Shown here: one piece after another, positions 15,510 to 24,298 of the stretch | How the letters are laid out: every line of letters begins with the position of its first letter | Numbering within the stretch: the first letter of the stretch is position 1 | Source: Anaerofilum sp. | GTDB taxonomy: Bacteria > Bacillota > Clostridia > Oscillospirales > Ruminococcaceae | Reading direction: 5' to 3' | Assembly: GCA_020024115.1 (NCBI GenBank) | Contig: JAHHUF010000008.1 | Span: 1 to 30,980 of the forward strand | DNA: 30,980 bases | Notes under the pieces: generated by a model | What the model saw: the letters and a program-made list of their open reading frames with translations, nothing else | Databases searched by the model: none | Told to the model about the DNA's origin: nothing | Program-made: the position numbers and the translations under genes

Positions 15510-16490
15510 TTATTCTGCCCCCTCGATTTTATCCATCAAATCAATAGTTTTCAAATCTTTTTCAAAGCTGTATCGAGCCTCCTGCTCACCTTTCAGCACT
15601 GCCAAAAAGTTAGACAGTTCATCCACATACGCATTTTCTACGATATTATCAGAATAGCGGCTGTCATGCTCATAGCTTGTGTAGGTGTTGACTGCAATCT
15701 TTTCCTGATTATTTACATCATACTGATACAGTGCTTTTGGATTGCCTTCCCAAAACAGATGCAGACCCTCACCAAACACTTCAAGATTTCTCACCGCTTT
15801 GGGGCTGACAACATCCACTGCCAGCATTCCTTTTGCACCGCTTGCATGGCGCAAGGTTACAAAAACGCTGTCTTCATATTCCACTTCCAAATCACTGATT
15901 TTGTCTTTTTCCACATGAAAAGAAACAACATCTCCAAAAGTTTCGGTCAGCCAAGGCAGTTCAATGCCAAAGATTTCCCGAACACCACCTGTGCGTTTGT
16001 TTCCAACAAAAAAGTTGCGATAGTTTTCCCATGGGTGCCAATCAGGCAGATATTGTCCAATGTGATAAATATAGTTGACCTTTTTGTCAAACTCTTTCAC
16101 CTTGCTGGCAATATATTGGACTTCTCCGCGATACAGCATGGTTGAAGACAAAAACAAGGTCAGCCCTTTTTCTTTTGCAAGAGCAATGGCATCTTCGTAG
16201 CCATCTTTCACCAAATTCAACTCTGTAAAAACAGATATTCCTTGCTCAAGCAACTGTTTGATAATGACAGCATGGCTCAAAGGTGCTGTGCAAACCAATG
16301 CTGCATCAAATGTTTCACATTCACATGCTTCTTTGATGGATGGATAAGCTGTCATGCCCAGACCTGCTGCCTCTGCTCGACGAAACTCAGTATTATCTAC
16401 CACCGAAATTTGAATGGATGGGTCAATGCCTTTCAGCAATCTTGCACGGCGTTTGCCCATGCTTCCCAATCCCACAATTAAAATCTTCAT
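15510..16490 (-). CDS. Gfo/Idh/MocA oxidoreductase B
   Basis: The 326-residue protein has the Rossmann opening MKILIVGLGSMGKRRARLLKG and the FTELNLVKDGYE region where the family usually shows EKP; here it reads ELNLVK, so the canonical EKP proline is lost. Further on are GQYLPDWHPWENYRNFFVG and GGVREIFGIELPWLTETFGDV. The shared YLPDWxP motif and position show an ancient duplication with oxidoreductase A. The altered EKP motif and the EIFGIELPW in place of the His-containing segment suggest a different substrate or reaction. ATG 16490 has AAGGAG nine bases upstream, 35 bases after legG. Confidence 0.82.
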   Translation of the reverse strand: MKILIVGLGSMGKRRARLLKGIDPSIQISVVDNTEFRRAEAAGLGMTAYPSIKEACECETFDAALVCTAPLSHAVIIKQLLEQGISVFTELNLVKDGYEDAIALAKEKGLTLFLSSTMLYRGEVQYIASKVKEFDKKVNYIYHIGQYLPDWHPWENYRNFFVGNKRTGGVREIFGIELPWLTETFGDVVSFHVEKDKISDLEVEYEDSVFVTLRHASGAKGMLAVDVVSPKAVRNLEVFGEGLHLFWEGNPKALYQYDVNNQEKIAVNTYTSYEHDSRYSDNIVENAYVDELSNFLAVLKGEQEARYSFEKDLKTIDLMDKIEGAE

Positions 16491-16525
16491 TTCAATTCAC
16501 TCCTTTTTAGAGGTATTGATATTGC

Positions 16526-17695
16526 TTAAATTGCATCATAAAAGCCTTTTGGCTGTGTAAATTCTTCACAGAACATTTTTTCCTCCAGCACACTGCAAAT
16601 GCGCTGTGCTGTATCTCCACCATTATATGGGTTGACGGTTTGTGCCGCTTTTTCGATAAACTTCTCTGAAAAAGCGGTCTGTAAAGCAGACACTATTTCT
16701 GTTTTTTCCGCCTGACAGCATAAAACATTATCACACAAAATTCGACCCTTTTGACGGTTGCCGATATTCACGGCAGGCACTCCAAAAGTTGGTGTTTCCA
16801 CCACGCCAGAGGAAGAATTCCCCACCACAACTGCCGCATATTTCATGGCAGAAAGATAACGCACAACCCCCAAACTAGTGAACGCCTTTGCATTTTCTCG
16901 TCCCTGACACCAACGGTCAATACACTGGTTGATTTGCTCACCACCTGCATCTGCATTTGATTTTGTAATCAACCATTGAATGTTGGGCAACTGCTCCATT
17001 GCCTGCAAAAGCTGCTGCATCTGGTCAAGGGGCTTTGCCTGTCCTGTTGTTTCGGGGTGGAAGGTAACCAGCCCAAACTTTTTTTCTTTCAAGTCAAAAT
17101 CAAGGCTCTGGTTTAGTTCTTCCAGTGACATCAACGAAAGTTTGCGAATATTTTCGTCCCCCAGTCCCCCCACATTAAACACTCTGCAAGGTTCTTCTCC
17201 CATACGAATGACACGCTCTGCATATTCTTCACAGGATGGAAAATGCAGACTTGCCATCTTGGTGAGACAATGGCGGAACCACTCATCCGCAGCCCCCAGT
17301 GTGACATCTCCACCGCTGATATGAACAAGCGGAATGTGTAGCATTGCAGCCGCTGAACCAACCGCAAATATCTCATAGCGGTCTCCCAGCACCATACAGG
17401 CATCGGGCTTTGTCTTTGCAAATAGTTCCGAAAACTGCTGTATGGTATAGGCAACGGTCTGGGCAGTTTGCAGTTCACCAGTGCCAAATTTTAAAATATC
17501 CACTTTGTGTGCGATGGGGATTCCATCTTTTTCGATTTCCTGCACAGTATTGCCATACAAAGGGCTGAGATGTGCCCCTGTTACAATAACTTCTGGTATA
17601 ATCTTGTCACTTTTCAACAGATTTTGAACCACTCTGCGCAGCAAACCATACTCTGCACGGGTTGCTGTCACCACTGCAAGCCGCTTTTTTTTCAT
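16526..17695 (-). CDS. legG: Hydrolysing NDP-diacetylbacillosamine 2-epimerase (LegG/NeuC family)
   Basis: This 389-residue NeuC-family enzyme would release UDP or GDP from a 2,4-diacetamido-2,4,6-trideoxyhexose with C2 inversion, giving the ManNAc-like substrate for LegI. Motifs are VVTATRAEYGLLRRVV (8-23), VLGDRYEIFAVGSAAAM (102-118), LVHISGGDVTLGAADEWFRH (123-142), VTFHPETT and the nucleotide-binding GNSSSGVVETPTFGVPAVNI. The ATRAEYGLL and GAADEWFRH stretches separate it from WecB-type non-hydrolysing epimerases. The next gene upstream is the synthase legI, with a 25-base gap. ATG 17695 has AAGGG about ten bases upstream. Confidence 0.92.
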   Translation of the reverse strand: MKKKRLAVVTATRAEYGLLRRVVQNLLKSDKIIPEVIVTGAHLSPLYGNTVQEIEKDGIPIAHKVDILKFGTGELQTAQTVAYTIQQFSELFAKTKPDACMVLGDRYEIFAVGSAAAMLHIPLVHISGGDVTLGAADEWFRHCLTKMASLHFPSCEEYAERVIRMGEEPCRVFNVGGLGDENIRKLSLMSLEELNQSLDFDLKEKKFGLVTFHPETTGQAKPLDQMQQLLQAMEQLPNIQWLITKSNADAGGEQINQCIDRWCQGRENAKAFTSLGVVRYLSAMKYAAVVVGNSSSGVVETPTFGVPAVNIGNRQKGRILCDNVLCCQAEKTEIVSALQTAFSEKFIEKAAQTVNPYNGGDTAQRICSVLEEKMFCEEFTQPKGFYDAI

Positions 17696-17720
17696 TTTGT
17701 CACACCCTTGTTTTTGCCAA

Positions 17721-18716
17721 TTACAGCTCTATCTTTTCATCTTCTGCAAAATTCCGTTTTGCGACACAGCCCAAAATATCGTACCATTTCATTGGGCTGA
17801 TACCATCACCCGGACGCTTTGTGGTGAGGTTGTCCACACTGAAAACTTCCCCTTTTGCAATGGCACGGCTTGCCACAATGCTTTTTCGGGCAATGGGTTT
17901 GTTTTTTGCTTCACTTGCCGAAACCTCTTTTTTGCCACTTCCCAATGCTTTTTCAATGTTTCGTACAGCCTGCACCATTGCTTGGAGTTCCTGCGGCTCA
18001 AGGCTTGCCTGATGGTCAGGACCTTCCATTGTTTTGTCCAAAGTGAAATGCTTTTCAATCACAGTTGCACCCAATGCCGCAGCAGCAATATCACATTCAA
18101 TACCTAAAGTGTGGTCTGAAAAACCAACTTCGCAGCCTGTTAGCTCTGCCAAATCCGCCATTGCAGTCAAGTTTGCGTCTTGGTAAGGGGTTGGATATTC
18201 GGTGTTGCAGTGCAAAATGGTCACTTTGGGACAACCACCTTTTTTCAGCACTCCCCCCGCCTCGGTAATTTCCTGTGGCACACTCATGCCTGTAGACATC
18301 AGCACCGGTTTTTTCAAAGAGGCGATTTTTTCCAAATAAGGCAAATTGGTAATCTCTCCTGACGGAACTTTATAAAAAGGAGGGTTCATGCTTTCCAAAA
18401 AGTCAATACTAGGAAAATCGAATGGTGTGGAAAGATATTCAATCCCAATGGAATCACAATATTCTTTCAATTCCCGATGTTCCCCAAACCCAAAATGGAT
18501 TTTTTTCACCATTTCCAGTTGGCTTTCCTGTTCCCCTGTCTGCTGCTTTTGATAATCTGCCTTTTCTGCAAACTTTGAAATCACCAGCTCGGGCACAGCC
18601 GTTTGATATTTAACAATATCCGCCCCTGCCTCTTTTGCTGCCAATGCCAGTTTTTTTGCCAATTCTAAACTGCCGTTGTGGTTTACACCTGCTTCGGCAA
18701 TAATTAAAATGCTCAT
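17721..18716 (-). CDS. legI: Legionaminic acid synthase (NeuB/LegI family)
   Basis: The 331-residue protein condenses phosphoenolpyruvate with a 2,4-diacetamido-mannose-type sugar. It shows the NeuB TIM-barrel motifs IAEAGVNHNGSLELAKKLA (6-24), ADIVKYQTA, YLSTPFDFPSIDFL, VPSGEITNLPYLE, LHCNTEYPTP, VGFSDHT, EKHFTLDKTMEGPDHQAS and a C-terminal antifreeze-like SAF domain (IARKSIVASRAIAKGE, about 276-291, to the end). Family members use Mn2+ or similar. The neighbouring LegG, LegF, PtmE-type and LegC genes favour legionaminate over NeuNAc. ATG 18716 has AAGGAG upstream. Confidence 0.92.
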   Translation of the reverse strand: MSILIIAEAGVNHNGSLELAKKLALAAKEAGADIVKYQTAVPELVISKFAEKADYQKQQTGEQESQLEMVKKIHFGFGEHRELKEYCDSIGIEYLSTPFDFPSIDFLESMNPPFYKVPSGEITNLPYLEKIASLKKPVLMSTGMSVPQEITEAGGVLKKGGCPKVTILHCNTEYPTPYQDANLTAMADLAELTGCEVGFSDHTLGIECDIAAAALGATVIEKHFTLDKTMEGPDHQASLEPQELQAMVQAVRNIEKALGSGKKEVSASEAKNKPIARKSIVASRAIAKGEVFSVDNLTTKRPGDGISPMKWYDILGCVAKRNFAEDEKIEL

Positions 18717-18737
18717 GGAAAGAATCTCCTTTTCGTT

Positions 18738-19781
18738 TTAGTGCTGCTCCAAACGGCGACGCATATTTTCCAGTTCTTCCAACTGCCCCATATCCATCCA
18801 GCTTTGCTCGCTGACAGGATACACCCCTGCTCTGCCACCATGCTGATGGACACGGTCAATCAAATCAGTGAAAGGGGTTGGAGTGTCCGGCTCAATCAAA
18901 TCAATCACCTGTGGCTCAACCACATAGACTCCTGTGTTGGTCAAAAAGTTCATTTCGGGCTTTTCCTGCATTTCCTGAATCTGCCCATCATCCGACAGAT
19001 TGACAACACCATAAGGAATGGTAAAATGCTTGACTGCACACACCATTGTCACCCAATTGCCACTGTTTTTATGAAATTCATACACATCAGCAAAATCAGC
19101 ATCAATCAAAATGTCACAGTTGGTCAAAAAGAATGTGCTATTCAGCTTGCCTTTCAGCAAAGACAAGCCACCGCCAGTTCCCAACGGTTTATCTTCATCT
19201 ACATATTGAAGCTGGTACCCCTTTTCAAGTTCATTGAAATAGGATTTAATCATACTTTTTTTGTAGTTTACCACCATCCAAAAGTTGGTGCAGCCTACAT
19301 CTACAAAACGATTGATAATATGCTCTGCAATTGGCATATCACCAATGGGAATCAGGGGTTTGGGCAAAATTTTGGTATAGGGGTATAAGCGGCTGCCCAA
19401 TCCCCCAGCCATCATAACAACAGGCAAATCCGCTTGTTTTCGGGTATCAATATCCAGCCCATCTGCAAACAGAACATCTTGAATTCTGCCGTTTTTATCC
19501 AGCAATGGCAATGCTTTGATACATTCTTTCAGCATAATCGCCTTTGCCTGTCCCCGATGCTCCATCAACAGTGACCGAGGGCTTTTATTCACTGCTTCAG
19601 ACGCAATTCCTTCCAGCTTTCCACCTGCCAGAATATAACGACGGATATCCCCATCAGTCAAAACACCGTTCAAAACCCCATCAGGTGCCTGAAACAGCAC
19701 TCCCATGCCTGTTTCATCTAGCTGACGCATTGCATCAAGCACAGTTGCATTTGGGCAAAGAATAATATCTTCTATTTTCAT
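18738..19781 (-). CDS. ptmE: CBS-domain sugar-1-phosphate nucleotidyltransferase (PtmE-type)
   Basis: This 347-residue fusion has two N-terminal CBS domains (about 1-110; ATVLDAMRQLDETGMGVLF and GVLTDGDIRRYIL) and a nucleotidyltransferase domain with MMAGGLGSRLYPYTKILPKP (123-142), FFLTNCDILIDADF, EKPEMNF and SWMDMGQ. In Campylobacter the equivalent PtmE makes the GDP-glucosamine that feeds the legionaminate route, so GTP use is likely here. CBS domains suggest control by an adenine or cytidine nucleotide. I place the start at ATG 19781. An in-frame TTG eight codons earlier would swallow the GAGAGGAA ribosome binding site. The gene follows legC by 24 bases. Confidence 0.85.
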   Translation of the reverse strand: MKIEDIILCPNATVLDAMRQLDETGMGVLFQAPDGVLNGVLTDGDIRRYILAGGKLEGIASEAVNKSPRSLLMEHRGQAKAIMLKECIKALPLLDKNGRIQDVLFADGLDIDTRKQADLPVVMMAGGLGSRLYPYTKILPKPLIPIGDMPIAEHIINRFVDVGCTNFWMVVNYKKSMIKSYFNELEKGYQLQYVDEDKPLGTGGGLSLLKGKLNSTFFLTNCDILIDADFADVYEFHKNSGNWVTMVCAVKHFTIPYGVVNLSDDGQIQEMQEKPEMNFLTNTGVYVVEPQVIDLIEPDTPTPFTDLIDRVHQHGGRAGVYPVSEQSWMDMGQLEELENMRRRLEQH

Positions 19782-19805
19782 AATCCACCGTTTCCTCTCG
19801 AACAA

Positions 19806-20972
19806 TTACAAACTCAGCAAAACATCCACCACTCGCTGTGCATCCTCTTTCGTCAAATTGGTGGAGCAAGGCAAGTTTACAATGTGTTTTAAATAGTGAT
19901 ATGCCAAAGCATCTCCATACACTTCATTCTTGGGATAATCTGCTTGGTCTTGAATCAAAGCCCAAATGGGGCGTGTCTGAATTTTCTCCTGCTGTAATTT
20001 TTGAATGATTTCATCCCGATGCAGCGGATGGCTGTCCTCTACAAACAGGCTGTAAAACCAATGATTGCTGCGTGTATTCTCTCTGAATGGCAAAATTTTA
20101 TAGTGATTTTTTCCATTCAGCTTTTCAAAATAAAAGTTATACATTTCTTTTTTGTGGTCAATAAAACCTTCCAACTGTTCCAACTGTGCCAACCCCAAAG
20201 CAGCCTGCAAGTTGGTCAGGCGATAGTTATAGCCCACTTCATCATGAACAAAATTCAATTCGTCTGTTTTTGCTTGGGTGGAAAGATGCTTTGCGTGTTC
20301 AGCCCAATCTGCATGATTGGAAACCACCATTCCGCCTGCACCGGTTGTGATGATTTTGTTTCCATTAAAGCTGTACACACCCACATCACCGATGGTACCT
20401 GCATATTTTCCTGCATAAATTCCATCTGTATAATAGCTGCCCAGTGCTTCGGTAGAATCTTCCACCACAATCAGGTTCCACTGTTTTGCAATTTCCATCA
20501 AGGCTGGCATATCCGCCAAATTGCCAAACACATGAACAACCACCATTGCTTTAATCCATGCACCTGTTTTTTGGTTGATACAGCGTCCTTGCTGCATTTT
20601 TGCGTTCTTTTCCAAATATTCCTGCACCAGTTTGGGGCTGATGCAAAGGCTGTCATCACAGCCAATAAATATCGGCTCTGCTCCGGCATAACGAATGGGA
20701 TTGACCGCTGCAATAAATGTCAGGGTAGGTGCCAGCACCTCATCCCCTTTTTCAATTCCTGCAATCATCATGGAAAGATGCAGCCCAGAACTGCCGCTGT
20801 TGCAGGCAACAGCACGGTCTACTTTTACATAATCTGCAATTGCCTGCTCAAACTTTGGCACCAGACTGCCACCGGTAGACACCCACTCGCTGACAACTGC
20901 ATCATTGACATATTCCTTTTCTTTTCCCGAAAAATTGGGAACAGAGAGAGGGATAAAGGTTTTTTCGGTCAT
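19806..20972 (-). CDS. legC: NDP-4-keto-6-deoxy-GlcNAc C4 aminotransferase (LegC)
   Basis: This 388-residue DegT/DnrJ/EryC1 enzyme resembles LegC, which aminates C4 of the 4-keto sugar made by LegB. The PLP lysine is K206 in SFNGNKIITTGAGGM, the cofactor aspartate is D172 in VVEDSTEALGS, and the start IPLSVPNFSGKEKEYVNDAV plus EWVSTGGSLVPKFE are typical of LegC. It is clearly distinct from the FdtB-type aminotransferase at 8535-9641. ATG 20972 overlaps the upstream small membrane-protein gene by four bases (ATGA), with AAGGAAG upstream. The coupling ties the membrane cassettes to nonulosonate synthesis. Confidence 0.9.
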   Translation of the reverse strand: MTEKTFIPLSVPNFSGKEKEYVNDAVVSEWVSTGGSLVPKFEQAIADYVKVDRAVACNSGSSGLHLSMMIAGIEKGDEVLAPTLTFIAAVNPIRYAGAEPIFIGCDDSLCISPKLVQEYLEKNAKMQQGRCINQKTGAWIKAMVVVHVFGNLADMPALMEIAKQWNLIVVEDSTEALGSYYTDGIYAGKYAGTIGDVGVYSFNGNKIITTGAGGMVVSNHADWAEHAKHLSTQAKTDELNFVHDEVGYNYRLTNLQAALGLAQLEQLEGFIDHKKEMYNFYFEKLNGKNHYKILPFRENTRSNHWFYSLFVEDSHPLHRDEIIQKLQQEKIQTRPIWALIQDQADYPKNEVYGDALAYHYLKHIVNLPCSTNLTKEDAQRVVDVLLSL

Positions 20973-21613
20973 TGTTCAAAACTTCCTTTCCCATTGTGCG
21001 CTGCCCGAACATCGGTGTACAGCGTTATAATATATTGCAAACAAGCTGCCGCCAATGCTGGATACAGCAACAGACAAAACAACCCGTTTAAACTCAAATC
21101 AAAATAACGGTCAATCCCAGCAGGGGTATTGATGGTGATTTCTTCAATCATAATTCCCAAATTTTCAGCACTACCAGGGTCTAACCGCAGAATATCAATT
21201 TTTGTGCGTGGCAGTGTATACAAATAACTTCCATCTTCCTGCTGCACTGCCCATACACGGCGATATTTGTCAAAATCTTCGCCTGGTTTTTCAGTATAGT
21301 ACAAGTCCAGTTCGCCCGGGGTTGCATCAAACTTCATTTTCACCTTCAAATTCAAGGCATATCCATCCAAATGATACAAAAGCTGTGGGTCAGCGTTTTG
21401 GCTACGCCAGCCTTGCCCTTCCTGTATCATGTTTACCAATTCAAACTCTTGTACAGAAAGAGTTTTACAGTCCAATTTGCCTTGATGTTTCAACCCCATA
21501 TCCAAAACAAACCCTGTCAAACCTGACAAAAGCTGAAACAGGATATATACACTATAACACAAAATCAAAAGGTGACAGCAACATTTTTGAAAAAAAACAT
21601 TGATTTTTTTCAT
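20969..21613 (-). CDS. Small two-TM protein with extracytoplasmic domain, cassette copy 1
   Basis: The protein is about 214 residues from ATG 21613, which has GGAGG eight bases upstream and overlaps the preceding stop as ATGA; a longer start at 21646 would lie deep inside the upstream gene. It has a helix at about 14-38, an outside domain of about 120 residues and a second helix near 175-198. The domain contains DPQLLYHLDGY, LDLYYTEKPGEDF, QQEDGSYLYTL and ILRLDPGSAENLGIMIEEI. This resembles the beta-sandwich RxDPG modules attached to some wall-polysaccharide glycosyltransferases. It is a paralogue of the 23660-24298 protein and follows a GT-C-like gene in the same way. It may help acceptor binding by its partner. 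Function not known. Confidence 0.75.
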   Translation of the reverse strand: MKKINVFFQKCCCHLLILCYSVYILFQLLSGLTGFVLDMGLKHQGKLDCKTLSVQEFELVNMIQEGQGWRSQNADPQLLYHLDGYALNLKVKMKFDATPGELDLYYTEKPGEDFDKYRRVWAVQQEDGSYLYTLPRTKIDILRLDPGSAENLGIMIEEITINTPAGIDRYFDLSLNGLFCLLLYPALAAACLQYIITLYTDVRAAHNGKGSFEQ

Positions 21614-23643
21614 TCTGTCACCTCCAGTTCTACAAGTGTCATCCATGCAGAGTCACCTTTTTGATTGATTTGATACAACACCGGTTTATTTTGTGCATTT
21701 TTCAAACCATCTTCAAACAGTTCTGCGTAACTTTGCTCAAAAATTTCATCTAATTGCTCAATATACAAATAATCGCATTTACTTTCAATCAAATAAGATG
21801 ATAACTGCTGTGGCGTATAGGGATGATAGTACAAATCGCCATTTGCAAGTTCAGCAAGCCCAAAGGTGCCACCCATACCACCTGACCAGCCTTTTTGCTC
21901 ATCCACCGAGCCGCTGGGGTCGGTCAAAAGGGGCAGCAAGTTATAGGACTGGCGGAACCAATGTTCTCCGTTGTCCCCCTGATAGACATAAAAAATCCGC
22001 GAATTTCGTGGCACAGCCTGTGTGACCGCTTGTGCATTTTGTTCGCTTTGTTTCATTTCGTTAAAATATGGCTCAGGATACCCCAAGATGGTAAACTGAG
22101 GCATCATCAGCGTGGAAAAACGAACCAACATTACAACAGCCAAACCTGACACAACCCCTGTCAATGGCTCAAAACGCCTTTGCTGCTGGGCTGCATTTGC
22201 CAAAAACGCCAATGCAACCAAAAAAGCAAATAAAAGGTAAGGATAGATATAGCGGTTGTAGCTGTCCAAACTGGCAGCCTGAAAATCTTTAAAAATAAAC
22301 ACATAGCTGAACACAATCACCAGATAATAAGCAAAAAAGCCCAACAAAACTGCACCACTCAAAATGCCGCTGCGCAGACGAGTGCCTTTTTTGCCAAACA
22401 ATACCACCGCACCAAACATGGCTGCAATTAAAATCAATGCAGTCAAGCAAGGCCCTGCCATTGTAATGGATACTTTAAAAAATGCGTGAGCCATATCTGT
22501 GAACACTTGTGCAAACTTTGCCCCATATCGCTCTGTGATTTCAGGGGAAACACTGGCAGGGGCTGCCATCATTTGCACACCATTTTTCAGCACTTCACCC
22601 AATGCCATACTGGTACTGCCCAGTCCGCCCTGCTCTGCACGCATTTGTACTGCTGCTGCTGCGTGATAGTTCCAGACTAAATATTCGACACCCATGCAAA
22701 AAATGGCAGAAACACAAAAACCTACTCGTTTTAAATATTTCACACTGGTTTTGGTATCCATTTCAACAGGCAAACCAAAGAAAAAAGCATCCAACGCAAT
22801 AATGCCGAACGCCATCAGAGCAATGGGTAATGTGTTATCTTTAATATACATTGCTGCGGTTAAAATGACAGGCAAAGCCCAAAGCCCTTTGCTTTTGGTT
22901 TGGTGCAAACAAAGCCAAAACGCCACTGCCCCTGCGGCAAGCACACCTGCCGGGATGTCGCCGTAAGAGTCCATATAAACGGGACGCAAAGTTGTTTCTC
23001 TTTGATAGATGGTAAAAAACCAAGGGCTCAAAAAAGCTGCACTTGCAACTGGAATCCACACATTCCAGCGTGTTTTTTCCAATCCTCCGACAATCGAAGC
23101 AAAGCAGGCAAACAGCAGAATATCATACGCTAAATACAGTTTCCATGCAAAAAATCTACTGCCAAAAAACTGTATAAAATATCCCAGTGCAATCATGCCT
23201 GGTTTCTGGGTTGCTGTCCATTCCCAAATTTGAGAAAGCGGACTGACAGTATACAATGTATTGTCCAGCTTTGTCATTTTGGCAGCCGTACCCCAAAAGG
23301 ACATTTCATCCCACACAGACACCACCGGCTGACGAAGCGCCAAATAGACTAAAAATACAGCACTTAACCCAAAAAACAAACAAAAACCCGCTGTAAAAAT
23401 CTGGATTTGTTTCTTTTTGATAATATCCCAAATTGCAGCAAAGCCTAATGCAACAGAAACAGCATAATACAGATACCCCATCAAAACCAAGCAATCCAGA
23501 ACACCTGCCAAACTAAACCAAAGCATTGTAATACTGATTGCAGCAAGCGGGGTCAAACTTCCCTGCATTTTGCATATTTGATTCAAAAATAAACACACTG
23601 CTAACAGTGCTGCAAATGCAATCACTACATCAAAAACTTGCAT
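21610..23643 (-). CDS. GT-C-like polytopic membrane protein, cassette copy 1
   Basis: This 677-residue protein has about 12-13 helices. After four N-terminal helices comes an outside loop with QPVVSVWDEMSFWGTAAKMT (about 109-128). The acidic WDE next to a helix end is where GT-C glycosyltransferases keep their catalytic Asp/Glu. A C-terminal outside domain of about 150 residues contains IFYVYQGDNGEHWFRQSYNL and SKCDYLYIEQLDEIF and ends LVELEVTE. The same plan appears in the 24295-26277 protein. GT-C enzymes use polyprenyl-linked sugars and act outside the membrane, so it may transfer a lipid-linked sugar to a surface polymer or protein. Family not identified precisely. ATG 23643 has AAAAGGAG upstream, 16 bases after the preceding gene. 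Confidence 0.78.
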   Translation of the reverse strand: MQVFDVVIAFAALLAVCLFLNQICKMQGSLTPLAAISITMLWFSLAGVLDCLVLMGYLYYAVSVALGFAAIWDIIKKKQIQIFTAGFCLFFGLSAVFLVYLALRQPVVSVWDEMSFWGTAAKMTKLDNTLYTVSPLSQIWEWTATQKPGMIALGYFIQFFGSRFFAWKLYLAYDILLFACFASIVGGLEKTRWNVWIPVASAAFLSPWFFTIYQRETTLRPVYMDSYGDIPAGVLAAGAVAFWLCLHQTKSKGLWALPVILTAAMYIKDNTLPIALMAFGIIALDAFFFGLPVEMDTKTSVKYLKRVGFCVSAIFCMGVEYLVWNYHAAAAVQMRAEQGGLGSTSMALGEVLKNGVQMMAAPASVSPEITERYGAKFAQVFTDMAHAFFKVSITMAGPCLTALILIAAMFGAVVLFGKKGTRLRSGILSGAVLLGFFAYYLVIVFSYVFIFKDFQAASLDSYNRYIYPYLLFAFLVALAFLANAAQQQRRFEPLTGVVSGLAVVMLVRFSTLMMPQFTILGYPEPYFNEMKQSEQNAQAVTQAVPRNSRIFYVYQGDNGEHWFRQSYNLLPLLTDPSGSVDEQKGWSGGMGGTFGLAELANGDLYYHPYTPQQLSSYLIESKCDYLYIEQLDEIFEQSYAELFEDGLKNAQNKPVLYQINQKGDSAWMTLVELEVTE

Positions 23644-23659
23644 TGCAAACTCCTTTTGA

Positions 23660-24298
23660 TTACCCTTTATTTTTCTTCATTTTCAACTTAAACCAAGATA
23701 AAACATCTTTCAAACCGATTTGCCAAACTGCCAAAAAGACAGGCGGCAGCCCCAGAAGCATTGCCAACTGCTGCCAACTGGGTACAATTGCACGAATCCC
23801 TTTTGGAATTGTGCGAATTTCTTCAAGCTGCAAAATGACTCCACCCTGACTGGCAGGGTCAATGCGTATTTCTTCCAGTTGTTTTCCTCCAACATCAAAC
23901 AGATAGCTGCCATCTTTTTGCTGCTGAGCATAGACAATCTGTGTTGGAAAAAATTCTTCCTGCCCAACCGTGCGATAATACAACACCACCGCTCCGGTGG
24001 GCCAAAGAGATTTCATTTTCATTTGAATCTGTTCAATATATCTCCCATTGCAATTCCAACGAATTTGTGGGTCAGAATCACTGGAAACAAGCCAATTGCC
24101 CTCGGGAATTGCTTTGTCGGGCTTTTGGTCTACCAAAGCAACAAATTGAATCTCCTCAAATGGCACTGCCATTTCTCCGCTGTTGCCTTTTGTGCTGTTC
24201 CAAAAACTTTTGGTATACCCAATCAAAAACAAAACAATCCATACTGCAAAGGCAATGAGATAGGCTTTCACCAAAGGTTGTTTCAACCGTTTTTTCAT
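23660..24298 (-). CDS. Small two-TM protein with extracytoplasmic domain, cassette copy 2
   Basis: The 212-residue protein has a helix at about 11-29, an outside domain, and a C-terminal helix near 178-198 followed by a lysine-rich tail. Landmarks shared with copy 1, in the same order: DPQIRWNCNGRY, VVLYYRTVGQEEFF, QQQKDGSYLFDV and EIRIDPASQGGVILQLEEI. ATG 24298 overlaps the stop of the large gene upstream by four bases with GGAGGTGACA in front, the same junction as in copy 1. The likely role is a glycan-recognition or assembly partner of the GT-C-like protein; no catalytic residues stand out. Confidence 0.75.
   Translation of the reverse strand: MKKRLKQPLVKAYLIAFAVWIVLFLIGYTKSFWNSTKGNSGEMAVPFEEIQFVALVDQKPDKAIPEGNWLVSSDSDPQIRWNCNGRYIEQIQMKMKSLWPTGAVVLYYRTVGQEEFFPTQIVYAQQQKDGSYLFDVGGKQLEEIRIDPASQGGVILQLEEIRTIPKGIRAIVPSWQQLAMLLGLPPVFLAVWQIGLKDVLSWFKLKMKKNKG

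Noticed and set aside
19782..19805. TTG start eight codons upstream of the PtmE-type gene
   Set aside because: It would place the GAGAGGAA ribosome binding site inside the coding region, and the protein start MKIEDIILC suits the CBS domain.
20001..21107. Long open frame (368 codons) on the plus strand opposite legC
   Set aside because: It runs antisense to a clear LegC gene in a mirrored frame, has no binding site or recognisable domain, and is rich in Cys/Ile/His as expected of a shadow frame.
21614..21646. Upstream start for the small two-TM protein
   Set aside because: It lies inside the coding end of the GT-C-like gene and lacks a binding site; ATG 21613 has GGAGG and the same ATGA junction as the paralogous cassette.
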